Origin: Neolentinus lepideus HHB14362 ss-1
Lineage: Eukaryota; Basidiomycota; Agaricomycetes; Gloeophyllales; Gloeophyllaceae
Length of the DNA stretch: 64,000 bases
Reading direction: 5' to 3'
Assembly (NCBI GenBank): GCA_001632425.1
Contig: KV425619.1
Span: forward strand, 52,376-116,375
Positions within the stretch are counted from its first letter, which is position 1, and the number at the start of each line of letters is the position of its first letter. Below are positions 12,254 through 22,809 of the stretch, one piece after another. The notes under the pieces were generated by a model that saw nothing but the letters and a program-made list of their open reading frames with translations, was not told the origin of the DNA and did no database searches. A program made the translations under genes and the position numbers.

Positions 12254-15200
12254 TCATAGAAGGCGGATAGATTCTCTAGACTTCGGCCATTCAGGACGAC
12301 GCATGGACATCGTCCACCCATCCTTGACCGAGTTCCTCTGATATTCTTCTGAGAGCCTCCCCTCCTCCAATTGTTCATTTCCCTTCATCGCGAATAGTCC
12401 CCGCTCTCCGTCCACAACATCTGATATCATGTCAGCATCGGTCAGAAGCTCCCGAGTCAAGAGAGGATGCTGGACAATTATCATGTCGTCTTCGACTTCT
12501 GCTGGTAGTACGTTCCAAGAATTCCTCTTCCAGGACAGGCGTGGTCCGCCGTCGCACCTGGAACATTCGATGTGTCAATATCCAATGCCATCAACGCGTG
12601 TGGATAAGTATACCAGGTAGCAATATAGATTTCTCTATTGTCGCCGCCTTTTACAACCGTTTCCTCGAGTGAAACAGCGTTGATTAATTTGACATCAAGT
12701 ATTGCTTCAGGAATGTGGATCTTTCTTGTGTCCGAATGCCAATTCCCAAATACATCGTTCGAGTCCCGACACCCGACGTTGCAGCAGGTACATAGAACGT
12801 AGCCCCTAGCAAGCAGCTATCATGAGATCTGCCTCGTGACCAGCTGAATAGCGCGGCTTACCATTCCGGCGATGCCCAATAGATATGAGGTATGGCACTC
12901 CTTTCTTTTCCTTGTTCCGTCGACAGCAAGCGAGACGCCAATACATATAGACAAGGGTTCTTGTTCGCTGCCATCAGATCCGTCCATTCGGATGCATCAC
13001 TCTTCTGCAATTGGAGGTCGTCCCCGACTAAAAACAATTTGGCCGAGGGATCATGGTGGTCTCTGGTGCCGATGCATGCAATATACTGCGGCCTTTGTGC
13101 CTCGTCCAGACTCCCAATTATAGGACTATAACAGTTCGAACGACGCGGTAACTCGGTACTAGGGACCCACCGAAGTGAACGCCAGTCTCCAATGAGACGC
13201 TCACGATACCTATCGTGCATATAATTGCGACTCTAGTTGGATGAACTCAGCTCATACGGTATTAAATTAAAGGGCAATTAGTACTGACTATGATGTACTC
13301 TCCTCGCCGAGGGCCAGGTTGCCGCCATAATACAGACCCATTGATGGCTTTTGGAAGTGAGGTCGGGTACGGCCGATACCGGTCGAAAATCTGAACCATC
13401 CCATGCAATGTAATCTTCACGATCCACCGTAGCTTGAACACGAAGGAGAAGAGGTCATAGCGATACGATAGTTGTTTGTGTTCGTCACCCTCATAGGCGA
13501 GCAATCGGTTACGAAGAATGTCCAAGATCATGTCGCATGCATCCCTGTCCTTCTGGGTTATGGTATTAACCACGTCAGATATCTCTTCAGAACTACATTA
13601 CGAATTCATGTCAGAGTCGGCGCCAGACAATAGAAATATTCTCACTGTATATCAATGTCAACGAGCCTATAACACAGAAGTCGTAGCTCGGACAGCGGTA
13701 TTGCTGTAGGGAAACCTAGAACATGAGTCTCGGTACTCCAAGGGGTACAGGTTGCATTCCACTCGTGCATAAATCGCCCCATAAGCCGGAAATCCGTCGA
13801 TTCGAGTTCATCACATACGGGAGATGAAACACCCTGCAGGGAGCGAAGCCGATGTGCGGTATCGGCGTGCAAACGGGTTTCGACGCCGTGTGAGATGGAC
13901 CACGGGAGCTTTATTTTGTACTGCAGTTGGAGGGGACTAAGATTCCTGTCGTCGCAGCTGTCCGTTGTAATTAGGTTCAAGACCATGGAGTCCGAGGCGT
14001 AATTGCAACTACCTGGAATATGCTTCCCAGCTAATAGGCGATTCGCACAATGGTAGCCACAGATTCTCAAATATCCAAGGATGGCCATTCACATGATATG
14101 GAGCGACCTTGAATAGCGCATTGAGTAGCTGGACACCAATAATTTTTTGGAGAGGATCACGGGTCGAGGCGACAACTTTCAACCACTGCGTGATTCTGGG
14201 ACCATCAAATACATCAGTTAGATACACGATGTCCCGCTGGACCAGGTCGGACAACCATAGATTCATGGTAGTGAATGTTCTGATGACAGGCAGGCTAGCC
14301 ACATATGATACTTCGACATCTCTACAGCAGAAGAATGTGAACAATGACACAGTCCGTGCAGCACGTGACTTACGCTAGAAGACTCTTCTCTACCAAGACG
14401 GACATATAATTCATTAGCCGAGCTCGCTCTGGATGATTAGGATCCCGCTCCAAAATCAGTGATTCTTTCCATTCCACAATTTGCTCAAACTGGTCGTATT
14501 CTTTGACGACTGTAAGCGCATCACTCTGGAGGGTCGACACTAAAGCTTTCCTGGATCGTGCAAGCAACAGGCTTTCGTCGTACAGGAGCGGTTCACGATT
14601 GGACAGTTCGTTCACGATGCCAGTGAGAAGTTGTTGCACTCCATTCTTCTGAAATACGCGTGCGAGCCTTGGTAGCAGTGTTGTAAGTGCAATGACATAG
14701 TAGACGGCGGTATTTCGGGAAGGGAGATCGTCGCGCCTACGGATAAAGTAATCACGTCAGCAAAGAACGCGGTCATATCGTAGAGAATAAAGGTAAATAC
14801 CTCAAATGTTTGAGAAGTTTCCTGCATCGTTTATCGAGCGCTCGAGTGGACTGCGGAGTTGCACCGTCACCGTCGAACATCGTTAACAAGATGATCGCAT
14901 CGAGCACTACGATCATGTCCGGCTGCCCGCTTTGGACTCGGTCTAGGACTCGGCGGTACGCACAGGAACAGCACATGAAGCCATGACCCCGTTCCTTGCA
15001 TGGTCCTATGCGAGCTGGCAGAAGTGCTCTGACCAGGCGGGCCATCTCGGCATGGGGACTCCGCCCTACTCTCCCGGCGATCTTGTTGCAAACGAGTTCA
15101 ACAGCTCTACCTGAAGAACCGAGAATTTTGCCTAAGGTACGACCGGGTCCAGGTAGGTTGGAAACGGTAGAGGCACTAGCAATCTCGAAGTCCACATCAT

Positions 15201-15267
15201 TATCTCGTAAGATGTCGAGGACGTCGCCGTCGATGTCGTATAAAGTGTCAGTACTTCTGGGTCGCAT
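12254..15267 (-). CDS. Unrecognised large multi-exon protein, family copy A
   Basis: One of four paralogues in this window. I do not recognise the family. About eight coding blocks run right to left: 15267-14808, 14755-14373, 14310-14047, 14000-13645, 13590-13300, 13220-12860, 12780-12604 and 12556-12254; boundaries are approximate. Landmarks in order: a single N-terminal module ALDIL-like/STVSNLPGPGRTLGK with SSGRAVELVCNKIAGR; a paired-Cys patch CCSCAYRRVL; KRCRKLLKHLRR; ARSRKALVSTLQSDAL; WIFENLWLPLCE; DFRLMGRFMHEWNA; TITQKDRDACDMILDILR; ERLIGDWRSLRWVPSTELP; PHIYWASPEW; VKLINAVSLEETVVKGG; and a C-terminal GGPRLSWKRNSWNV. The middle is helical and might be armadillo-like; the C-terminal half looks beta-rich. 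No signal peptide or catalytic motif was seen. All landmarks are present without stops inside blocks, so it appears intact. Confidence 0.75.
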
Positions 15268-16292
15268 TACCGTTCAGATAAAAAAAAGTGGGGCGCTTGA
15301 TCACCTCTCCCTGTTCTTAAGGGATGTCTTGGGGCGATTCAGAGAGGCTGTGATATGAGCAGCTTCGATCGGTACCTATCACATTATCAAGCGCCCATAG
15401 CATCACGAGATACATACCTTCACAACGAGGCAGGACCGATCATTGATCAATACAGCGCGCCGCTGTGCCTTCTCTAGGCCCATAACCAAGAGTGCCGAAG
15501 CTAGGAAAGTCATGAAGTCGGCTGCTGCTAGTGCGAGGCACAGCGATGATTGCCTGGTGTAAAGTTTGGAGTCAAAATGTCCAAACGGTAATCCACATGA
15601 TCCTCCGCCAGCATCCCAACAAGCGACAAGTCGCACTAACGAACGTATGAGTTCACATAAGGCTGACAAGCTGTGACGTGAGCATGAGAACGCGGGGGCT
15701 GTCTAATCACATTCAGAAAGTTCGCGTACTCTGTCTGCTAGATCACATGTGTGCGTCTACTTACGAGTGATCCTGTGCATAAGCAGCAAACTGACAATCT
15801 CACAATTGACGCGGCTGTATGAGTGAATTCGGCCAGATACATCAGACTTGCCCATTCAGGACCTGCCTGATAATCTACACAGCAAAAAATTAGTGTGTAT
15901 GGCCCGGTCCAATAAATGGTTAGTCCACGTACCCTAGCTTGGGGATCCTCGACACCTCAGGTGTCGAGTCTGACGGCAGAATTTACTTCTCTGACTCGTT
16001 CAGCGCGTGTCAGTCGGACTCGGACGTCGACGATGGAAGTGATGCTACGGTCTGGAGCCAGGAAGAGGATGCATGGGGTAGCGGAAGCGAATACATCTTC
16101 GATGGCGGGGAGTAGTACATTTTGGGGAGCGACGGAGAGGCTAGCGACCCGGAAAAGGACAGAGGAGGCGTGAGCGCGAGGCCTAGGAACGATGGGATAA
16201 CCATGGGTTCACTCTTGCAGAGGTAGATGAGCTTGCTGCGCAAGGCGTGAACCCTAGGGTCCTTCTCAGGTTCTTGCATCATCTGCAACGCT
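15268..16292. other. Region upstream of copy A; fragments only
   Basis: A hydrophobic 88-codon minus frame (15,403-15,669) contains an Ala/Leu-rich segment that could span a membrane, but I cannot attach it to a gene. On the plus strand about 15,945-16,110 there is an acidic Ser/Asp-rich frame ending in a stop, with coding-like composition, possibly a relic. Nothing here is firm. Confidence 0.35.
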
Positions 16293-16740
16293 ATGAATGG
16301 TCAGCGTTTCAGTTTCGTTCGGTATTCTGGGAAGTTCATGACACCTTTTCGTGCGGCATTTGATTTTCAGCCGCTACTTGAAAAAGGCAGGAAATTCATT
16401 GGTGATCATGTAACCCACCAAATAAAACACACAGTGGATCGGGGACATTTTTTGCGTCGGGCGCATGGGATAATACGCAACACTTTCCATCCTCACATTC
16501 CCCACAATTGTATCTCTTGCAATCACTCGTGTCAGAAACCGATTTCACATCCCATTTGACGCAAGACAACGGCGAATACTCCGCAACCGCGGTACTGTAG
16601 CCATCATCATAACAGTCACCATTCTCAAGAACTTCACAGATGGAAAGCTGTTCCTTAGCCTGCCGGCAAGGGGTATCGTTCAAGAACCAATTTGGAGAAG
16701 TCCATGAAACATAAGCACCAGGAGTCTTGCAACCTAAGAA
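16293..16740 (-). pseudogene. Relic of a TPR/CCCH zinc-finger paralogue
   Basis: Minus-strand frame up to 16,683 matches the end of the TPR/CCCH protein: DTPCRQAKEQL aligns with DPACDTAKDEL, and CKRYNCGECEDGKCCVLSHAPDAKN-type residues align with the first finger and its SHAPDAKSV tail. The spacing of the first finger is kept (Cys pairs and His present). Beyond the finger the frame stops within about 15 residues and the second finger is not recoverable without frame shifts; the TPR part is missing. It is best read as a truncated duplicate. An expressed short finger protein cannot be excluded. Confidence 0.6.
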
Positions 16741-17068
16741 GTATGGAGGACGGTCTAGTGTAAAATGGCGATCATGATACTAGTGTTTCTCACGATACGT
16801 TATGCACTCGGGTCGGGTTTCTTAAGCTTCACCTCTTGAAGCCATTTGATCCACCTCGAGCACCAACTTTACTACAAGACTTAGCTCACAGTAGACTGAG
16901 TGCCTCCAAAATGTACGGGTTGGCCTCCGAATTGGGAATGATCGTGCGGTGGGATAAAAACAGAAGCAACCTCACCGATAAGCTTGCCATGGTACGCGGG
17001 ATCTCATGCCTATCCGTGCTTCGTTCCTTCGTGTTTATAGCAGGTCAGCATCGACTTTGACCAGGAAA

Positions 17069-18291
17069 ATGGCACTTTTGAAGGCTACAGTCAACTGCGA
17101 TATGGGGGAGGTACGTCTGTCCATGTTACGAGAGCCAAGTACTACAGCAATTCACGCCAGACATATTAGGGCTATTCCCTATACACCATGGTAAGTTTAA
17201 AGAGCCATCATGCTGAATGTGATATGTTCCAACACGCATTTGCACCGATAGGGTGACGATGAATCGCTCATGAAAACTATCCATCTCGCTAACATTGCTT
17301 GCGGATTCCATGCATCGTGCGCTCCCTCGTCTTCTCTCCTAGACTCAATCGTTCACTTTATTTCTCTTTGTCAAAGCGACTTCCAAATCATGGACAAAAC
17401 CGTCCGACTGGCGAAAGAGAACAGTGTCTTGATAGGCGCGCACCCGTCTCTCCCAGACAAACAGGGATTCGGACGACGAGAGATGGCTATGGAGCCAGTG
17501 CGCATTAATTCATACTGAAACTGCACTCGATGCTCATAGTTTTTGTCCAGGACGAGCTGGCAGCATGTTTTACTTATCAAGTCGGCGCACTCTATGGCTT
17601 CCTCAAGCGATATGACCTCAAGCTGAATCACGTATGTTGCCCGTCTCACGCCCATCTCACTCCCTATTGACACTCCCCCACAGGTCAAGCCACACGGCTC
17701 AGTCTACGGCCAGTGTGCGCGCGACCTTGACCTGGCACGTGCAGCCGTGAGCGTATGTAAGACATTCGGCTCGGATGTCGCGTTCGTTGGACTTGCAGGC
17801 ACAGCTCACGTCGAGGCGGCGAAGGAGGTCGGAGTGCGATTTATTCCAGGTCCGAATTTTATCCGCTCTATTGCAGACGAATCGGAGCTAATCGCAGTGC
17901 AGAGTGGTTCGCCGACTTGGAGTATAGCCCCGAGGGAAAGCTCCTGATTACCAAGTCTGGCATCACTACCTTCGTCAATCTGCCTTGTCTGACAATGTGC
18001 CATTGAAGGAAACACGATCCTGTAACCATCGACGAAGTCCGCCGGCGCGTAAACAACCTCCTCGAGCGCCGAGAGATAACGACCACTGCGGGCACACTCC
18101 CCTTCCCTCAGGGTGTGGAGGAGGTTTCGATTTGCGTGCATAGTGACACGCCGGTAAGTTGTTCTCTAACTGTAGTGTTGTGGGGGATATGCTTACTGGT
18201 GTGGGTTCGTCCACAGGGGGCGGTGGAGATTGCGAAAGCTGTGAAGACGATGGTAGACGAAAGTAACCGGAAGGCGGGGTATACCGTTTAA
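17069..18291 (+). CDS. LamB/YcsF family protein (PxpA-like 5-oxoprolinase subunit A)
   Basis: Nine exons close to 255 residues, the usual family length: 17069-17110, 17170-17190, 17252-17316, 17377-17497, 17551-17631, 17684-17849, 17903-17954, 18009-18153 and 18217-18291. Family motifs are in order: VNCDMGEGYSLYTMGDDE, ANIACGFHASD, GAHPSLPDKQGFGRRE, VKPHGSVYGQC, EWFADLEYSPEGKLL and SICVHSDTPGAVEIA. In bacteria PxpA acts with PxpB and PxpC to open 5-oxoproline to glutamate with ATP. Homologues of PxpB and PxpC sit in the carboxylase fusion at 48.5-53.2 kb of this window, so the two products may work together in the cytosol; this is inference. No targeting signal is visible. Confidence 0.9.
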
Positions 18292-18735
18292 GGGCAGATC
18301 AATGGAGAATCAATCAATGCATTGCGTACGAAATGCAATTCGTACCTGCCGTCAAAGAGACGGTCAGGTAAATAACTCGGGATGTTTGCAGTTCCGAAGA
18401 ACACACGATTGCATGCCACGGCTGAGAAGACAACCCGTGCGAATACTGTCCAGTCTACTTTGTATAGACCGCCTTGCCGTTCGATCGGTGACTTGACCAA
18501 GTGGCTAAGCAATCTCATACCAGCCTTACAACACCTTTCCTTGCTAACGCCCGTCCATAACCGGCCTTGAGCAATAATAGGGTGCGACGTGCCTTCTACC
18601 CCAGTGCATCGTTCGCGGTTGATTCCCGATCAAACGTGAGTAAGGTTACAGAGATCCTAGGATAGTTCTGCTTGCGTATACATAATTAACAAGTTTGTCA
18701 TAGTCTAACTCTGGAAGAGTACTAATTCTATTATC
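18292..18735. other. Intergenic region between PxpA-like gene and copy B
   Basis: Convergent 3' regions. Short open frames on both strands overlap each other and have no support. Confidence 0.5.
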
Positions 18736-21700
18736 TTACCATCGCATGACGACGTTAAGTATTCGTTCATGATCAACTAGACTTCTTCTGGATTCTATTT
18801 CAAGCTGCTTCTCCCCTTCGTAGTCCAAAAGGCCGTTGAGTATGAAAGTATCTTTCCCATCATACACGAGGTCCAACTGCTCAAATGCGGCTTGCAGGAC
18901 CTCACTAGAGTACCGGCGATGCATGAGCACTCTGTCATCGCCAGTCTCTTCCAGCCAGGAAGGTTGTTCATCCTCAAACATGTTCCATGAGCTTCCGTTC
19001 CAGCGTAGCCGTGGCCCTCCCTCACACCTGGAAAGATCAATATCAGTGACAAGGCAGATTTTACTTCAAAACTCACCAAGTAGAGATATAGACGTCTTGT
19101 GTACACCCACCCTTGATTATAGTTTCCTCTAGAGTGACCGCATTGATCAATGTCACATCAGGTATAGCTTCTGGAACATGGATGCACCAGTCGCCGCTTG
19201 GATTGTGTTCCTTGCGAGGACCAGTGTCCGTCCAAAATGGAGTGTTACGATCACAGGATGAATAAGAGCATAAACGGTGATTCCTTGAGTGGGACATAAT
19301 ATGAGCACAATATATTTTGACAGACTAAACAACGTACCATTCAGGAGGCGCCCAGTATACGTGAGGTGCTGCACCACCTTCCACTCCTTCCTCCGCAGGC
19401 AGCAGCCGCGAAGCCAATATATACAATGAGGCATCCCTAGGTTCGGATGAACTATGTATCCATTCCTCGATGTCACTGTTCCGTATCTGGAAGTCCTCGC
19501 CGACCAAGAAAAGCTGTATTCTGCTTCGAGGGTCGAGGTATTGGCCGTCTCCTGCATACAGCATACAGGCGATGTGTTGTGGCCTACCTGAATCATCTAG
19601 ACTTCCAACTATGGGGACATAATACTTTAGTCGTTTTGGCAGTTCCTCGCTCGGGACCAAGCGCAGCGAATGCATGTCTCCGATGAGTCTTTCCAAGCCG
19701 TTGTATGGACAGCCCCAGCCAAGATACTATACATGTAAGGAGAGGCATAGATGATCTATGGGGAATGGCACTCACTGGAAGATACCGCCTACGATGTTCG
19801 GAATTTGTTTGATTTTGATCAGGAAAACGCCAGACAGTAGCATCTGCCAGACAGACCCAGGAGTCGGAATGCAGAGGGACTTTCACGATACTCTTAAAAT
19901 CAAACAAAAAAGACAACACGTCGAAGCGATTGCGTAGTCGTTCCTTGTTGTCCTCGCTGGCGAGTAGTAGTCTCTCGCGGAGGACTTCCAGTATCATGTC
20001 ACATGTGTCACGGTCCTTTTGGGTTGTGATTGCAACGACGTCGGAAACCCTCGATGATCTATGTGAACCGTTAGAACGATACCACCGCACCAACAGAAGG
20101 CATACAATATATCAATGTCTACAAGCCTGGACGATAATTCCCTGAGCTCCGATAAGCCGACTGCAGTAGGAAATGCGAGAACATAGTTCTCAAAGTCCAT
20201 CCGAGCATCGGTGCCAACGTCCGCCTTTTGAGCATTCCATTCGTGCATAAATCTCCCCAGTAGCCGAAAAGAAGTGGAATTTAGTTCTTCGAACATAGGG
20301 GCAGATGTTCTTTCCAGAAGTTGAAGGCGGGAGGGAGTATCCACTCGGAGCTGCTTCTCAATATCGTAGGATACGGTCCAAGGAAGCTGGATAGGACGTA
20401 GCTGCAGCCGAAGAGGATGGTGATCCGGATATTGATCGCGGTTTCATTTTATGAAGTATAATGCATACGAATCCGCTGTAAACATCATCCTACCGGGGGA
20501 ACGATAACGAAGGGGAGTGCAAGGCTCACATAAAGGCAACCACAGTTTCTCGAATACCAAAGGGTATGTATAGAAAGCGGCGAAACCAGGGATCACAGCC
20601 TTGAAGAATTCATTGAGAAGCCGAACCCCACCAACTTTATGGAAAGGTTCAGACGAAAAGGCTACCACCTGTAGCCAATGTATGACTCGAGAGAAGGTAA
20701 AGGCCTCCATCAGGCGTGGTCGAGGTAATGTGTTGTGCCATACTTTAATACCGGTAGTGAGTGTTCGGAGAACTGGAGTGATTGCAAGATGGGACACGTC
20801 CACATTGCTGCCTCCCCATGAGTTAGTAGTAAATATAGGGTAGTTGCATATGACGCACTCTACTAGACTCTTCTCCAATAGTTCAGACATGCAATTTAAC
20901 AGCATTGGCTGCATTTCTACACAGGCGAAGTAGTTAAACCCGATAGACTGCTTCTCCGGAGTCCCCAAGCCTATTCTAGCCTCCATCTGGGCATAGTTTT
21001 GGATTACGGAGAGGACCTCGGCTTGAGGCGCGTTCACCAGAGCACTACGCGATCGTGATAATGGGGCATATTGATATAATCTTGTGATGATATTCTGTAA
21101 ACGATATGCTGAGTCGTCCTTCTGCATACCGTATTGTAGTATTTGAAGTAATATGGACAGGACGGGGGCATAGACGGAGGCCCCCTTGCTTGAAGGTGAA
21201 TCGACACTTCTAGGGACAATATCAGTTGTACTCGGAGAGCGCAAACATTGCAAGGGATGAGGTACAAACTGAAGGTACTTAAATATCTTGCTGCACTCTT
21301 TCTCGACCGTTCTGAGGGTTTTCGGGCTAGTTGGGAACTCATAATGGATCGTCAATGTGGAAGCTGCGTCCAAGAGCGCCACCGGATCTCGTCGGTGTTC
21401 CTGGAAACGTAGCAGAACATTACGGTGAAAACACGAATCGCAAGACTCAAGATTGCACAATTCAGTGCCTCCTTCGCATGGCTCTATGCGTGACTGAAGG
21501 AGGAGCTCTATAAGACGGGCCATCGCGGCATGGGGACCTAGTCCCAGTCGGGTACCGATACTGTTGCACAAACGCTCGACGACCGTACCGGCGGTACCTA
21601 TCAACCTGTCCAAAGTAGAACCAAGTCCTGGCAAGTCTGATGCGGTCGAAGAACTAGAAACCGTCTCCGGGTCGAGCTCAGTGGCATCGGTGTGTAAGGA

Positions 21701-21769
21701 AGTGAGATCTAGCTCGTCGAGGTAATACACGGCAAAGCCGGGCTCGAGCTGTGACGACATGGAAGGCAC
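18736..21769 (-). CDS. Unrecognised large multi-exon protein, family copy B
   Basis: Second paralogue of the family. Blocks run 21769-20460, 20400-20103, 20058-19780, 19730-19340, 19253-19078 and 19028-18736 (approximate). The first block is an unbroken 441-codon frame, but introns in the same positions as in copy A can be placed inside it: removing CA|GTTTGT...CCTAG near 21,200-21,260 turns the local sequence into FKYLQSVDSPSSKGASVY, matching the other copies. One N-terminal module is present (SSSTASDLPGLGSTLDR, with PGLG in place of PGPG). Later landmarks: LGLGPHAAMARL, CDSCFHRNVL, YPLVFEKLWLPLCE, SFRLLGRFMHEWNA, TQKDRDTCDMILEVLRERL, ERLIGDMHSLRLVPSEELP, APHVYWAPPEWYV, INAVTLEETIIKGG and GGPRLRWNGSSWN. 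It has the longest C-terminus of the four, ending LVDHERILNVVMRW. It appears intact. Start may be the ATG at 21769 or 21760. Function unknown. Confidence 0.75.
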
Positions 21770-22062
21770 TCGAGTAAGGACTAGCCAACTGGTGTTCAGT
21801 GTTCACAGAAGGTATTCAGCTTGATCAATGAGGGTATCGGCTACACGTGTCCCCAGAGTATTACGAGAACAGCCTCGTGCTGTGCGATTGATACACAGCC
21901 ATACTCGGCGATACGCCCCTGCTAATACTGCGGCAATTCCAATGATCAACGACGAAAGAGATTTGAAGCAGTGAAAGAAGCAAATACGAATGGCAAGGTT
22001 GACGACAATGACGACTGGCCGTTTGAAGTTACGGATGCACGATCCTCACAACGCTACCGGAA
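21770..22062. other. Region upstream of copy B
   Basis: A minus-strand frame about 21,830-22,030 includes a hydrophobic stretch (IIGIAAVLAGAYRR) that could be a membrane segment or an upstream exon of copy B. I could not connect it by a convincing splice. Confidence 0.3.
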
Positions 22063-22275
22063 TCAGAAACGTTGTGTCAACCAAAAGGCCACAATGTCAA
22101 GCTTAGCTTGACTGCGTTGAACGTTCCGGCGCTTATAATCTGAACTAACCTGAACCCTTACAAGGCCATGATACTCAAGTACATATGAGCCACTCCGTTC
22201 TTGTGACAAACTGAAAGAGAAATGTCCTAGTAATGTTTCTGCTTTTGGTTTCAATTTACTGAAGGCCACGGTCAA
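22063..22275 (-). pseudogene. Fragment related to the C-terminus of the zinc-ribbon protein at 46.6-47.7 kb
   Basis: A 70-codon minus frame in which KLKPKAETLLGHFSFSLSQ and GLVRVQVSSDY align with SKSKAKTLVGYFSSSPSP and GYLRITVSDDC near the C-terminus of the gene at 46,574-47,674, with the same spacing. Only this part of the protein is found. It may be a relic or one exon of an unrecognised gene. Confidence 0.45.
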
Positions 22276-22809
22276 ATTGAATATTGAACCTCCTTGGGTG
22301 CACGAGTCTCTAGGTCAGATCAGCATCTTTCTATTTACATCACTTTCTGTATTGACCATAACTGTTCTAGATCGCTCATTCGGACTCAATCTCGCGTACT
22401 AGTTGTAAGCGCCCGCTTATGACTAAGACTCGGAAAAAGCAAGGGTAAATACTACTGTTGTCTCTTCCTGCTCTTACGCATCCACCGCGAATTTAGTGTC
22501 ATCGGGCGAGATCGGTTCAGCGTCAGTTACATGGGGTGTATGTATACAGCGCGCTGAGATAACTGTAAGTGCAGAGTCTACATAAAACAACGTGAGAGGT
22601 GAGTAGTGCACGGCTTTAGTTGTCTAGATTCATATCAAACAGCGTGTGCTGCGTTGTATTAGGAGACCGGTGCAGTCAATAAAAGCATATCGGACGAATT
22701 GAGACTGTTCGGGGCGAGTATTGAGGTCTCGTGAAGGTGCGTACTTTACACAGTATCCTTGGTTCGAGCTCTTGATCCATCATTCAACATCTATACCGTA
22801 TACAATTAG
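22276..22809. other. Intergenic, upstream of the F-box gene
   Basis: No gene seen. It should contain the F-box gene promoter. Confidence 0.5.

Noticed and set aside
15403..15669. Small membrane protein upstream of copy A, with similar hydrophobic frames upstream of copies B and D
   Set aside because: The three frames do not align with each other and none connects by splice sites to the downstream gene.
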